From Shewanella sp. UCD-KL12 (GTDB lineage: Bacteria > Pseudomonadota > Gammaproteobacteria > Enterobacterales > Shewanellaceae): a stretch of DNA of 64,000 bases. A model generated the notes under the pieces. The model ran no database searches and was not told the DNA's origin. It saw nothing but the letters and a program-made list of their open reading frames with translations. Numbering within the stretch: the stretch's first letter is position 1; every line of letters starts with the position of its first letter. The stretch covers positions 544,407 through 608,406 of the forward strand of contig NZ_MPHJ01000001.1 in assembly GCF_001957125.1 (NCBI RefSeq), in the 5' to 3' direction. The position numbers were made by a program, and so were the translations under genes. Positions 27,295 through 37,257 of this stretch are shown here, piece after piece.

Positions 27295-28482
27295 ATGCAA
27301 AAAATGGTCATTCTTGGCGCTACTGGGTCAATTGGAGCAAGTACATTAAGTGTCATTGCTAAAAACCCTGAGTCGTTTTCAGCTTATGCGTTAGTCGCTA
27401 ATACCAACGTCGACAAGATGTTGTCTCTGTGCTTAACACATAAGCCTGAAGTGGCTCATATGGTCGATGCCAAGGCTGCAACTGAGCTTAAACAGCGATT
27501 ACCAGCAACGCTTAACGTAGAAGTGACGACTGGTGAAGACCAGTTGTTTGATCTTGTTTCTTCGGCGAACGTTGATACGGTTATGGCTGCTATTGTCGGC
27601 GCAGCAGGCTTGTTACCAACTCTTGCCGCAGTTAAAGCGGGTAAAAGAGTGCTACTGGCCAATAAAGAGTCGCTAGTGATGTCTGGTCGACTGTTTATTG
27701 ATGCAATGCAGGCATCAGGTGCACAAGTACTGCCCGTTGACAGTGAACATAACGCTATTTTTCAAGCTTTGCCTGATTCAGTTCAACAGAATATTGGTTT
27801 TTGCGAGCTTGAAAGTGCAGGCATTTCACATATCTTATTGACGGGGTCAGGTGGGCCGTTTCTTAACTCTCCTCTCGATTCCCTAAGCTCGATGACACCA
27901 GCACAGGCTTGTAAACATCCTAACTGGTCTATGGGGCAGAAAATCTCAGTGGATTCGGCCAGTATGATGAATAAGGGCCTCGAATATATAGAGGCTCGTT
28001 GGTTATTTAACGCAAAGCGTGAGCAGCTTAAGGTTGTTATTCACCCACAGAGTGTTATTCACTCAATGGTTCAATACAAAGATGGCTCAGTTATTGCGCA
28101 ATTGGGTAACCCTGATATGCGTACACCGATAGCTCATTGCATGTCATTTCCAGAAAGAATCCGCTCAGGTGTTGAACCTTTAGACTTTTTTACAGTCGGA
28201 CAACTTAGTTTCTTAGAACCAGACTTCAATCGCTTCCCCTGTTTATCTTTAGCTATTGAGGCATGTGCCCAAGGGCAGGAAGCAACAACAGTACTCAATG
28301 CTGCAAATGAGATATCGGTTGCAGCATTTTTGCAAAACAAGTTAAAGTTCACTGATATATCTAAAATTAATGAAGCATGCTTAAATTATGTTCCTGTGAC
28401 TTCCCTTGGAAGTATTGATGATATTATTGCTTTGGATAACCAATCGCGTAGATACGCATTAGAGATGGTTGCAAAGGCTTAA
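27295..28482 (+). CDS. dxr: 1-deoxy-D-xylulose 5-phosphate reductoisomerase
   Basis: Second step of the MEP isoprenoid pathway (DXP to MEP, NADPH, divalent metal). The 395-residue protein starts with the NADPH-binding [11 protein letters not shown] and has the metal and substrate motif [25 protein letters not shown] and the flexible-loop [20 protein letters not shown]. It supplies isoprenoid precursors used by uppS just upstream. Normal length. Confidence 0.98.
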   Translation: MQKMVILGATGSIGASTLSVIAKNPESFSAYALVANTNVDKMLSLCLTHKPEVAHMVDAKAATELKQRLPATLNVEVTTGEDQLFDLVSSANVDTVMAAIVGAAGLLPTLAAVKAGKRVLLANKESLVMSGRLFIDAMQASGAQVLPVDSEHNAIFQALPDSVQQNIGFCELESAGISHILLTGSGGPFLNSPLDSLSSMTPAQACKHPNWSMGQKISVDSASMMNKGLEYIEARWLFNAKREQLKVVIHPQSVIHSMVQYKDGSVIAQLGNPDMRTPIAHCMSFPERIRSGVEPLDFFTVGQLSFLEPDFNRFPCLSLAIEACAQGQEATTVLNAANEISVAAFLQNKLKFTDISKINEACLNYVPVTSLGSIDDIIALDNQSRRYALEMVAKA

Positions 28483-28500
28483 CGACCTAATAGGATGGTA

Positions 28501-29874
28501 ATGATCGACTTTTTATGGAACTTAGGTTCTTTTGTAATAGCCTTAGGCATCTTAATTGCTGCTCATGAGTATGGTCATTTTTGGGTGGCTAGACGATGTG
28601 GTGTAAAGGTTGAGCGCTTTTCTATTGGTTTTGGTAAAGCTATCTGGCGCCGTGAAGGTAAAGATGGCACCGAATATGTTTTAGCTATGATCCCGCTTGG
28701 CGGATACGTCAAAATGCTTGACGAAAGAGTCGAAGAGGTACCTGAAGAGTTTAAAGAGCAAGCATTTAACCGTAAGAATGTCTGGCAGCGGATAGCGATT
28801 GTTGCTGCAGGACCTTTAGCTAACTTCCTATTTGCTATTGTTGCGCTTTATGCCATGTACCTGATTGGCGTGCCATCAATCAAGCCTGTTATTGATTCAA
28901 CACGATTAAACTCACCTGCGGCTCAAGTTCAAATTAATGAACCTATGCTAATAACGTCTGTCGAAGGTAAGCCAGTAAAAAACTGGGAAGAGGTGACTTA
29001 CGCCTTGGTGGGTGAGATAGGTGAGCCTAGTATTGATATTACGCTTACACCACTGAAATATAGTGATACTGTTTCAACAGGGCAAGGTAGAAGTTACACC
29101 TTAGATACTCGTGAATGGAAATTTGATCCAGATAAAGAGTCTCCTATTACTTCTCTTGGGCTTGAGACATTCAGACCTGAAATTACGCCTGTATTAGGGC
29201 TTGTCAGTGCTGATGGCGCCGCTGCCGCTGCTGGCATAGAGGTAGGTGATACCTTAGTTGCTGTCGATGGTATCGCTTATGATGATTGGGACCAATTTGT
29301 TGATAAGGTCAAGGCCTCAGCCAATAAGGCAATCTCGATTACTGTTCGCCGAGAAGGCGAGCAACTTGAGTACAAGGTCTATCCCGCTGAACGAAAAAAT
29401 CAACAGGGTCAAGTTGAAGGAGTGATAGGTGTTGCCCCAACACAAGCACAGTGGCCAGAGAATATGCAATTGCAGCTTGAGTATGGTGTTTTAGACTCAT
29501 TTGTTGTTGCTGCAGATAAAACATGGCAACTTATCGCTGTGAGCTTTAAGATGATTGGCAAGTTAATCACAGGTGACTTGTCTGTTAAAAATTTAAGTGG
29601 ACCAATATCGATTGCACAAGGTGCGGGTAGTAGTGCGAATTACGGTTTGGTTTACTTTTTAGGTTTTCTTGCATTAATCAGTGTTAACTTAGGCATTATT
29701 AATTTACTGCCTTTGCCAGTGCTTGATGGGGGACACCTGATGTATTACTTCATAGAAGTGATCACAGGAAGGCCTGTACCGGAGAAGGTACAGGAAATTG
29801 GATTCAGATTTGGGGCAGCTATGCTGCTGATGTTGATGAGTGTAGCGCTTTTCAACGATTTCTCCCGACTCTGA
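28501..29874 (+). CDS. rseP: Site-2 protease RseP
   Basis: Inner-membrane zinc protease that cleaves RseA to release the envelope-stress factor sigma-E, and that also removes remnant signal peptides. The first helix carries HEYGHF (HExxH type). Two PDZ domains occupy the periplasmic middle, and the C-terminal motif NLLPLPVLDGGHLMYY supplies the third zinc ligand. The start at 28501 (MIDFLWNLG) is preferred over an ATG two codons earlier because AGGA is correctly spaced. It sits before bamA, itself a sigma-E target in relatives. Confidence 0.97.
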   Translation: MIDFLWNLGSFVIALGILIAAHEYGHFWVARRCGVKVERFSIGFGKAIWRREGKDGTEYVLAMIPLGGYVKMLDERVEEVPEEFKEQAFNRKNVWQRIAIVAAGPLANFLFAIVALYAMYLIGVPSIKPVIDSTRLNSPAAQVQINEPMLITSVEGKPVKNWEEVTYALVGEIGEPSIDITLTPLKYSDTVSTGQGRSYTLDTREWKFDPDKESPITSLGLETFRPEITPVLGLVSADGAAAAAGIEVGDTLVAVDGIAYDDWDQFVDKVKASANKAISITVRREGEQLEYKVYPAERKNQQGQVEGVIGVAPTQAQWPENMQLQLEYGVLDSFVVAADKTWQLIAVSFKMIGKLITGDLSVKNLSGPISIAQGAGSSANYGLVYFLGFLALISVNLGIINLLPLPVLDGGHLMYYFIEVITGRPVPEKVQEIGFRFGAAMLLMLMSVALFNDFSRL

Positions 29875-29905
29875 GCAAGGACACACACATAATTAGAAGT
29901 GCTCT

Positions 29906-32389
29906 ATGAGATTTAATAAACTTTTTGCCTCGATGGTATTAGTCGGTGCGTCTTTATCAGGGAACGGTTGGGCAGAAACATTCCAGCCTTTTGAAGTAAC
30001 AGATATTCAAGTACAAGGGCTACAGCGTGTTGCCCTTGGTGCTGCCTTGCTGACCATTCCGGTCAAAGTAGGGGATACTGTTGATGAGTTAAAACTCCAA
30101 CAAGCAATTAAAAGCTTATACGCCTCTACTAACTTCGAGCATATCGAAGTGAGTCGTGATGGTGGCGTGTTGGTTGTTACCGTAAAAGAACGTCCGACAA
30201 TCAGTACTGTGACGTTTGAAGGTAACAAAGATATCAAAGATGAGCAGTTACAGGAGAGTCTTGATGGCTCTGGTGTGAAGGTCGGTGAATCACTTGACCG
30301 TACTATGCTTTCTGGTATCGAAAAAAGTCTACAAGACTTCTACTATGGCGTTGGTAAATATGGCGCTAAAGTTGAAGCAGAAGTCGTTAACCTTCCCCGT
30401 AACCGTGTAGAGCTTCAGTTTAAGTTCACCGAAGGTTTAGCTGCTGAAATCAAACAGATTAACGTCGTTGGTAACGAAGTATTTACTGATGCTGAACTTA
30501 TCGGCATGCTCGAGCTGAAAGATTATGTTGCTTGGTGGGATCTCTTTGGTGAGCGTCGTTACCAAAAGCAGAAACTACAGGCCGATCTTGAGACTGTTAA
30601 AACTTTCTATCATAACCGTGGTTATATACGTTTCGATGTGACATCAACTCAGGTTGCCATGACTCCGGATCGTAAAGGCTTATACATCACAATCAATGTT
30701 GATGAAGGTGAGCAGTATACCGTTAAAGAAGTTAACCTTACCGGTGACCTAATGGGCCGTGAGAAGGTGATGAAGGCTATTCTTCCTATTACAGAGGGGG
30801 ATATGTATAACGGTGCTGACGTAACTTTTGCTGAAGAGATGTATGGCAAGTACTTAGGTCGATTTGGTTACGCCTACCCTGAAGTTAAGACTTATCCTGA
30901 AATTAATGATGAGACTAAAGAAGTTAGCCTTAACGTTAATATCAAGCCAGGAAAACGCGTCTATGTACGTAGTATTAATTTCGCTGGTAACCAAGTTACA
31001 AAAGATGAGGTTATGCGTCGCGAGCTTCGCCAAATGGAGGGAGCATGGCTTAACTCTGCACAGGTCGAGCAATCAAAAGCACGTTTGAATCGTCTAGGGT
31101 ATTTTGAAACCGTAGATACCGAAACCGTTCAAGTGCCTGGTACTGATGATTTAGTTGATGTTGCCTTTAATGTAAAAGAGCAGCCTTCTGGCTCATTTAA
31201 CGCTGGTGTTGGTTATGGTACTGAATCTGGTCTAAGCCTGCAGTTTGGCGTACAGCAGAGTAACTTCTTAGGTACGGGTAACCAAGCAGGCGTAAACTTA
31301 AATACCAACAAATATTCTAAGAACGTTAACCTCTCTTTCACTGATCCTTATTTTACAAAGGATGGTGTCAGTTTAGGTGGCAGTATCTATTGGAATGAGT
31401 TTGATGCACAAGAAGCTAACTTAGAAGCCTATAAAAATAGCTCATATGGTATAGCGATCAACTCAGGTTTCCCAATTAACGAATATAACCGTATTAACGG
31501 TGGTATCGGTTATCGCTACAACTCAATCTCTGAGATTTCAGCGTATGAGCAAGCACTGAGGTTTTACAATATCTACCGTGATAGCGATGATCCGAATGCC
31601 GATTTAGCGTTTAATAACTTTGAAGCGAACTTAGGTTGGTACCGTAGTACATTAAACCGTGGTACTTTCCCATCAGATGGTTCATCACAGCGATTAAGTA
31701 CTAAGATGACGATTCCAGGGTCTGATCTGCAGTACTTCAAAGCAGATATGGATACAAGTTTTTACTTCCCAATTAACCGTAGCCATAGCTTCGTATTACT
31801 GACAAAAGCTCGCTTAGGTTACGGTAATGGTTATGGTCAGTTTAATGATAATGACCAGATCTTACCTTTCTGGGAAAACTATTATTCAGGCGGAAGTAGT
31901 TCACTGCGTGGCTTTAAGTCTAACTCGGTTGGACCGCGTTCATTCTACCTATATCGCGGAAGTGAGCCTTGTTCACCCGATCCTTCTGGTGATGGTTGTT
32001 CATTGCCTGGCGATCCTAATAAGATTCAGGTCAATGATGGTCGTTCAATCGGTGGTAATGCTATTGCAACTGCCAGTATTGAGATGATTATACCGACACC
32101 ATTCTTAGATGAAGCCTACACCAATTCGGTACGTACAAGCTTCTTCGTTGATGCGGGTAACGTTTGGGATACAGAGTTTGATTATGACTCTTACCGATAC
32201 CTTCCTGCTCATGAGTTTGATAAACTCGAAGATTACGCTGATCCAAGCCGTATCCGTGCTTCTGCAGGTATGAGCGTACAGTGGTTGTCACCGATGGGAC
32301 CTATGGTGTTCAGTCTTGCTTGGCCTATCAAGGAGTACGAGGATGATGAAACAGAGATCTTCTCGTTTAACATTGGTAAAACTTTCTAG
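29906..32389 (+). CDS. bamA: Outer-membrane protein assembly factor BamA
   Basis: The central Omp85 component of the BAM complex that folds barrels into the outer membrane. The 827-residue protein has a signal peptide (cleavage near GWA-ET), five POTRA domains (about residues 25-425) and a 16-strand barrel. The conserved lid motif appears as SSSLRGFKSNSVGPRSFYL, and the barrel ends in NIGKTF. Gene order rseP-bamA-skp-lpxD is the standard one. Confidence 0.98.
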   Translation: MRFNKLFASMVLVGASLSGNGWAETFQPFEVTDIQVQGLQRVALGAALLTIPVKVGDTVDELKLQQAIKSLYASTNFEHIEVSRDGGVLVVTVKERPTISTVTFEGNKDIKDEQLQESLDGSGVKVGESLDRTMLSGIEKSLQDFYYGVGKYGAKVEAEVVNLPRNRVELQFKFTEGLAAEIKQINVVGNEVFTDAELIGMLELKDYVAWWDLFGERRYQKQKLQADLETVKTFYHNRGYIRFDVTSTQVAMTPDRKGLYITINVDEGEQYTVKEVNLTGDLMGREKVMKAILPITEGDMYNGADVTFAEEMYGKYLGRFGYAYPEVKTYPEINDETKEVSLNVNIKPGKRVYVRSINFAGNQVTKDEVMRRELRQMEGAWLNSAQVEQSKARLNRLGYFETVDTETVQVPGTDDLVDVAFNVKEQPSGSFNAGVGYGTESGLSLQFGVQQSNFLGTGNQAGVNLNTNKYSKNVNLSFTDPYFTKDGVSLGGSIYWNEFDAQEANLEAYKNSSYGIAINSGFPINEYNRINGGIGYRYNSISEISAYEQALRFYNIYRDSDDPNADLAFNNFEANLGWYRSTLNRGTFPSDGSSQRLSTKMTIPGSDLQYFKADMDTSFYFPINRSHSFVLLTKARLGYGNGYGQFNDNDQILPFWENYYSGGSSSLRGFKSNSVGPRSFYLYRGSEPCSPDPSGDGCSLPGDPNKIQVNDGRSIGGNAIATASIEMIIPTPFLDEAYTNSVRTSFFVDAGNVWDTEFDYDSYRYLPAHEFDKLEDYADPSRIRASAGMSVQWLSPMGPMVFSLAWPIKEYEDDETEIFSFNIGKTF

Positions 32390-32458
32390 ACTAATATTTT
32401 AAAAATAGAATAGTTTAAATATAAAATCGGCAAGTTTTGCTGAACAAAGGAGTTAATT

Positions 32459-32962
32459 GTGAAAAAGATGTTTAATCGCGCGATGATGGTATTGGTTCTT
32501 CTTGGTGCACCGATTGCGGCACAGGCAGAGAAGATTGCAGTTGTTGATATGCAGGCCGTTTTCGAGCAGTTGCCACAACGTGAGCAGGTAAGCCAAACAC
32601 TTAAGACTGAATTTGGCGACCGTGTTGCATCTGTACAGAAGATGCAAGAAGACCTTCGCGGAATGCTAGAAACTCAGCAACGTGATGGCGCTTTGATGAG
32701 CGAGTCTCAGAAAACTGAGATGGTTCGTAAAATGGAGTCTATGAAGTCAGAGCTGCAACTTAAAGGCAAGGCGCTTGATGAAGATATGCGTCGTCGCCAA
32801 GGTGAAGAGCAGAACAAGCTTTTAGTTAAAGTTCAGCAAGCAATCAACGCTATTGCTGAAAAAGAGAGCTATGACATGGTGCTTCAGCGTGGTGCTGTTA
32901 TCTATGTTAAGCCAACGGCTGACATTAGCAGCAAAGTAGTCGATGCACTAAGTAAAGGCTAA
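32459..32962 (+). CDS. skp: Periplasmic chaperone Skp (OmpH)
   Basis: Holds unfolded outer-membrane proteins on the way to BamA. The 167-residue product has a signal peptide ending AQA, then EKIAVVDMQAVFEQLPQREQ, a long charged coiled-coil arm region (residues about 45-120) and the closing VLQRGAVIYVKPTADISSKV. Start is GTG with a strong AAAGGAG. It lies 69 bp after bamA. Confidence 0.96.
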   Translation: MKKMFNRAMMVLVLLGAPIAAQAEKIAVVDMQAVFEQLPQREQVSQTLKTEFGDRVASVQKMQEDLRGMLETQQRDGALMSESQKTEMVRKMESMKSELQLKGKALDEDMRRRQGEEQNKLLVKVQQAINAIAEKESYDMVLQRGAVIYVKPTADISSKVVDALSKG

Positions 32963-32981
32963 TTGCAAAGGCTAATCATAG

Positions 32982-34007
32982 ATGAAAAGCTACACCTTAA
33001 AAGAGCTGGCACAGACGCTAAATGCAGAAGTACAAGGTGATGAGACGCAGGTTGTTTCCAGTGTCGCGACCTTAGAAAATGCGAGAGCCGGCCAGCTCTC
33101 TTTTTTAGCAAATTCAAAATACCGCGCTCAATTGGAATCAACCCAAGCGAGTGCGGTGTTGATCTCGGCTAAAGATGTCGAGGGTTACCCAGGTAACGCT
33201 CTAGTATTAAATGACCCTTATGTAGGTTTTGCCAGAGTAGCACAGCTGCTTGATACAACCCCAAAGGCGGCGGAAGGCATAGCTCCTTCAGCGGTGATTC
33301 ACCCAACTGCCAAGTTAGGTGAGGGAGTAGCTATTGGTGCTAATGCGGTTATTGGCGAAAACGTTATTTTGGGCGAAAATGTGCAGATTGGCGCGGGTAC
33401 TGTCATAGGCCAAGACTCTATCATAGGATCGGGGACTCGTCTTTGGGCTAATGTTACTGTCTACCATGATGTTCACATTGGCCAAGCTTGTATTATTCAC
33501 TCAGCTGCCGTAATTGGTTCTGATGGATTCGGTTATGCTAATGAGCGCGGTCAGTGGATTAAGATCCCACAAACAGGTGGCGTGCGTATTGGTAACCGTG
33601 TCGAAATTGGTGCCAGTACAACAGTAGATCGCGGTGCGATAGAGCACACTGAGATACATGATGGTGTCATACTTGATAACCAAGTTCAGATAGCACATAA
33701 CGATATTATCGGTGAGAATGCCGCAATTGCGGGTAACTCAACCATAGCTGGCAGTACGCAGATTGGTAAGTATTGCATTATTGGCGGTAACAGTGCAGTT
33801 GCTGGACACCTTAGTATTGCAGATGGTGCACATATATCTGGCGGTACTAACGTCACGAGTATCATTCGCAAGCCAGGTGTCTATACTTCTACTACCATTG
33901 CGATGGACAATAAGCTATGGCGTAGAAATACAGTCAGATTTAAGCAGTTAGATGAGCTGTTTCAGCGCGTTAAAAAGCTTGAAAAAACGAACCAAACAGA
34001 AGATTAA
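32982..34007 (+). CDS. lpxD: UDP-3-O-(3-hydroxyacyl)glucosamine N-acyltransferase
   Basis: Third step of lipid A synthesis, adding the N-linked 3-hydroxyacyl chain. The 341-residue protein has the N-terminal uridine-binding domain, a left-handed beta-helix with many hexapeptide repeats (for example [20 protein letters not shown]), the catalytic His segment [17 protein letters not shown] and a C-terminal helix. Normal length and position after skp. Confidence 0.97.
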   Translation: MKSYTLKELAQTLNAEVQGDETQVVSSVATLENARAGQLSFLANSKYRAQLESTQASAVLISAKDVEGYPGNALVLNDPYVGFARVAQLLDTTPKAAEGIAPSAVIHPTAKLGEGVAIGANAVIGENVILGENVQIGAGTVIGQDSIIGSGTRLWANVTVYHDVHIGQACIIHSAAVIGSDGFGYANERGQWIKIPQTGGVRIGNRVEIGASTTVDRGAIEHTEIHDGVILDNQVQIAHNDIIGENAAIAGNSTIAGSTQIGKYCIIGGNSAVAGHLSIADGAHISGGTNVTSIIRKPGVYTSTTIAMDNKLWRRNTVRFKQLDELFQRVKKLEKTNQTED

Positions 34008-34036
34008 CTGCCCATTGGCAGCTTAAGGAAAAACTA

Positions 34037-34495
34037 GTGTCAAATGAATTAAATACTATGGATATTAAAGAGATAATGAACTCTTTGCCCCATAGATACC
34101 CCTTCTTATTAATCGACCGTGTTTTGGATTACACCCCAGGTGAAACCTTGCATGCGATTAAAAATGTCACGATTAATGAACCTTTTTTCCAGGGACATTT
34201 CCCGGTTCAACCTGTGATGCCTGGGGTACTTATTCTTGAAGCTATGGCACAGGCTACAGGCTTGTTAGCATTTAAGACTCAAGAGACAGCTACTGACGAT
34301 TCACTTTATTATTTTGCCGGTATAGACAAGGCGCGTTTCAAACGTGTTGTTGAGCCAGGTGATCAACTGCATTTTGAAGTGAAGATGGTTAAAGAGCGCC
34401 GCGGGATTGGGGTGTTTACAGGTATTGTTAAGGTAGATGGTGAGCTAGTTTGCTCAGCAGAGATCATGTGTGCTCGTAGAGAGATTAAAAAGTGA
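34037..34495 (+). CDS. fabZ: 3-hydroxyacyl-ACP dehydratase FabZ
   Basis: Dehydrates 3-hydroxyacyl-ACP in fatty acid elongation and competes with lipid A synthesis for the same pool. The 152-residue hot-dog-fold protein shows [15 protein letters not shown], the catalytic His in [23 protein letters not shown] (with Glu) and [14 protein letters not shown]. The start is GTG with AAGGA. Its stop overlaps the lpxA start by 4 bp. Confidence 0.98.
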   Translation: MSNELNTMDIKEIMNSLPHRYPFLLIDRVLDYTPGETLHAIKNVTINEPFFQGHFPVQPVMPGVLILEAMAQATGLLAFKTQETATDDSLYYFAGIDKARFKRVVEPGDQLHFEVKMVKERRGIGVFTGIVKVDGELVCSAEIMCARREIKK

Positions 34496-35259
34496 TAGAT
34501 AAATTAGCGTTTGTTCATCCTGATGCCAAAATTGGTAACAATGTTACTATCGGCCCTTGGACCTATATCGGTGCAGATGTTGAGATTGGTGACGATTGTT
34601 GGTTTAGTTCTCATGTTGTTGTCAAAGGACCTACTGTCATAGGCAAGGGAAATAAAATTTTCCAATTCGCTTCAGTCGGTGAAGATTGCCAAGACAAGAA
34701 GTATGCTGGTGAACCAACGCGATTAATCATGGGTGATAATAATATCATTCGTGAGTCTGTTACTATCCATCGTGGTACAACGCAAGATAAGGGCGAAACA
34801 GTTATTGGATCTAATAACCTGTTTATGGCCTATGTGCATATTGCTCATGATTGCGTAGTTGGTAATAACGTGATTATGTCAAACAATGCTTCTATTGCTG
34901 GTCACGTTCACGTGGGTGATTTCGCGATTTTAGGTGGCCTCACTGGTGTTCATCAGTTTGTGCATATCGGTGCTCATGCGTTTACTGCGGGTTGTTCATT
35001 GATACTGCAAGATGTTCCGCCGTTTGTGATGGCTTCTGGTCAACCTGGTATTCCTCGTGGGCTTAACAGCGAAGGGATGAAGCGACGTGGCTTCTCTAAA
35101 GAGAGCCAACTAGCCGTACGCAGAGCTTACAAAACCCTTTACCGTAAAGGCTTATCTGTCGAAGATGCTGTTTCGACAGTTTCATCTGAAACCGATGATG
35201 AACAGGTTAAGCTGATGATGGATTTTGTTGTAAACTCTAATCGTGGCATCATCCGCTAA
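34492..35259 (+). CDS. lpxA: UDP-N-acetylglucosamine acyltransferase
   Basis: First step of lipid A synthesis. The 255-residue protein consists of a left-handed beta-helix of hexapeptide repeats ([20 protein letters not shown]) with the catalytic-His region [20 protein letters not shown], followed by a C-terminal helical domain. The start is GTG inside GTGA, overlapping fabZ by 4 bp, so the two are coupled. Confidence 0.97.
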   Translation: MIDKLAFVHPDAKIGNNVTIGPWTYIGADVEIGDDCWFSSHVVVKGPTVIGKGNKIFQFASVGEDCQDKKYAGEPTRLIMGDNNIIRESVTIHRGTTQDKGETVIGSNNLFMAYVHIAHDCVVGNNVIMSNNASIAGHVHVGDFAILGGLTGVHQFVHIGAHAFTAGCSLILQDVPPFVMASGQPGIPRGLNSEGMKRRGFSKESQLAVRRAYKTLYRKGLSVEDAVSTVSSETDDEQVKLMMDFVVNSNRGIIR

Positions 35260-35272
35260 CTATCTGCGTTAA

Positions 35273-35294
35273 AGAGCCCAAATTTTTGGGCTCT
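35273..35294 (+). terminator. Hairpin between lpxA and lpxB
   Basis: AGAGCCCAAA (35273-35282) pairs with TTTGGGCTCT (35285-35294), with T residues inside the loop side. No clear T-run follows, so this is at best an attenuator, and lpxB probably still receives upstream transcription. Confidence 0.5.
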
Positions 35295-35327
35295 CATATC
35301 TCCATACAAGATTAAGACTCGTTATCT

Positions 35328-36470
35328 ATGAGCAATAATAAACAGATGATTTTTGCTATGGTTGCCGGAGAGATCTCTGGTGATATCTTAGGTGCAGGCT
35401 TAATCAAGTCCCTGCAAAAACACTACCCTGATGCGCGTTTTGTTGGCATTGGCGGCCCTCGTATGGAAGCGCTTGGCTTTGAATCAATATTCTCCTACGA
35501 AGAGTTAGCTGTAATGGGCATTGTTGAGGTGCTCTCAAGATTACCCCGTTTATTAAAAGTTCGTAAAACCTTAATAGACCAAATATGCGCCATTAAACCC
35601 GATTGCTTTATTGGTATCGATGCACCAGATTTTAATATTGGGCTCGAGTTAAAGCTTAAGGCTCGTGGAATTAAAACCGTGCATTATGTCAGTCCATCGG
35701 TTTGGGCTTGGCGACCAAAACGTATTTTCAAAATTGCTAAGGCGACAGATATGGTGCTGTCACTACTGCCTTTCGAAAAAGCGTTTTATGATAAACATCA
35801 AGTTCCGTGTACCTTTGTTGGCCATACTCTTGCTGATGATATTCCACTGGAAAGTGATAAGTTAGCTGCACGAGAGCTGTTGGGGTTAGAGCCTGAATCT
35901 GAGTACCTTGCTATTTTACCTGGTTCTCGAGGTGGTGAGTTAAAGCAACTTGCAGAACCTTTTGTAAAAGCTGCATGGCTAATTAAACAGCAGTACCCCG
36001 ATATTAAATTTGTCACTCCTTTGGTTAATGCAAAGCGCCGTGAACAATTTGAGCAAGCGCTTAAACAGTTTGCCCCTTCTTTAGAGATCACTTTAGTTGA
36101 GGGGCAATCCCGTGAAGTGATGGCCGCTTCTGATTGCATCTTACTCGCTTCAGGTACAGCAACACTCGAAGCTATGCTAGTAAAGCGCCCTATGGTCGTT
36201 GCTTATAGAGTTAGCCCGATAACCTATAAAATTGCAAAAGGCATAATGCAGATAGCGCATTACTCCCTGCCTAACTTACTATCTGGTAAGGCGCTTGTGA
36301 CAGAGCTTATACAGGAAGATTGTACTGAAGATAAAATTGCTGCCGCAGTAGCCGCCGAGCTCGATGGTGATTTTACGCCATCAAAAGCTGAGTTTATCGA
36401 ACTTCATAAGCAACTTAAGTGTAATGCTAGTGAAAGGGCTGCAGATGCAGTGTTAGCACTAATTCGCTAA
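35328..36470 (+). CDS. lpxB: Lipid A disaccharide synthase
   Basis: Joins UDP-diacylglucosamine and lipid X into the lipid A disaccharide, a peripheral membrane GT19 glycosyltransferase. The 380-residue protein contains [49 protein letters not shown] and the C-terminal [20 protein letters not shown], typical of the family. ATG start; the next gene follows after 30 bp. Confidence 0.97.
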   Translation: MSNNKQMIFAMVAGEISGDILGAGLIKSLQKHYPDARFVGIGGPRMEALGFESIFSYEELAVMGIVEVLSRLPRLLKVRKTLIDQICAIKPDCFIGIDAPDFNIGLELKLKARGIKTVHYVSPSVWAWRPKRIFKIAKATDMVLSLLPFEKAFYDKHQVPCTFVGHTLADDIPLESDKLAARELLGLEPESEYLAILPGSRGGELKQLAEPFVKAAWLIKQQYPDIKFVTPLVNAKRREQFEQALKQFAPSLEITLVEGQSREVMAASDCILLASGTATLEAMLVKRPMVVAYRVSPITYKIAKGIMQIAHYSLPNLLSGKALVTELIQEDCTEDKIAAAVAAELDGDFTPSKAEFIELHKQLKCNASERAADAVLALIR

Positions 36471-36500
36471 CTCATTAATTTTTTTAGAGTACTATTTAAT

Positions 36501-37142
36501 ATGGCAATTTTTAAAGGTATTACCCCAGAGCAGGTTGAGTGTTTAACCTCTGGCTTATATGCAGGTGTCGACGAAGTCGGCCGTGGGCCTCTGGTGGGTA
36601 ATGTTGTTACTGCTGCAGTTATTCTCGATAGCAACAACCCCATTGAAGGTTTAAACGATTCAAAAAAGTTATCTGAGAAAAAGCGTGAGGCCTTGTTTGC
36701 AGAGATACATGAGAAGGCCTTGGCCATAAGTGTTGGCTACGCCACGCCTGAAGAGATCGATGAACTGAATATTTTGCATGCCACCATGTTGGCGATGCAG
36801 CGAGCCGTAGCTGGATTAGAGATAAAACCAACGAGTGTGTTGGTTGATGGTAATCGCACACCAGTGTTTAGTCATGGTGAGGCAAATGAGACAATCTCTG
36901 ATTGTCATGCCGTTATTAAAGGAGATGGTCTTATCTCTGGAATTAGCGCCGCTTCGATAATTGCCAAAGTTATTCGTGATCGTGAGATGGATCTACTCGA
37001 TATGGAGCATCCTCAATATGGTTTTTCTAAGCATAAAGGCTACCCTACTAAGGCGCATTTTGAAGCGCTTGAACAGCACGGTGTATTGCCCGAGCATAGA
37101 AAGAGCTTTCGACCAGTAAAAGAGCGGTTAGCTAAGAACTAA
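36501..37142 (+). CDS. rnhB: Ribonuclease HII
   Basis: Removes ribonucleotides misincorporated in DNA and degrades RNA-DNA hybrids. The 213-residue protein has the catalytic pair at [16 protein letters not shown] (Asp-Glu), LVDGNRTP (Asp) and the C-terminal [16 protein letters not shown]. Normal length; placed between lpxB and dnaE as in E. coli. Confidence 0.97.
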   Translation: MAIFKGITPEQVECLTSGLYAGVDEVGRGPLVGNVVTAAVILDSNNPIEGLNDSKKLSEKKREALFAEIHEKALAISVGYATPEEIDELNILHATMLAMQRAVAGLEIKPTSVLVDGNRTPVFSHGEANETISDCHAVIKGDGLISGISAASIIAKVIRDREMDLLDMEHPQYGFSKHKGYPTKAHFEALEQHGVLPEHRKSFRPVKERLAKN

Positions 37143-37257
37143 CCAGCTAAGAGTCAATTTTATCTCTCTCATCCATCGCTCTAGCTTGGTATGTTTGACT
37201 CTGTTAATCTTTCATAAGTTGCCACTTCCATCTTTATTACATTAAGTATTCAAAAAT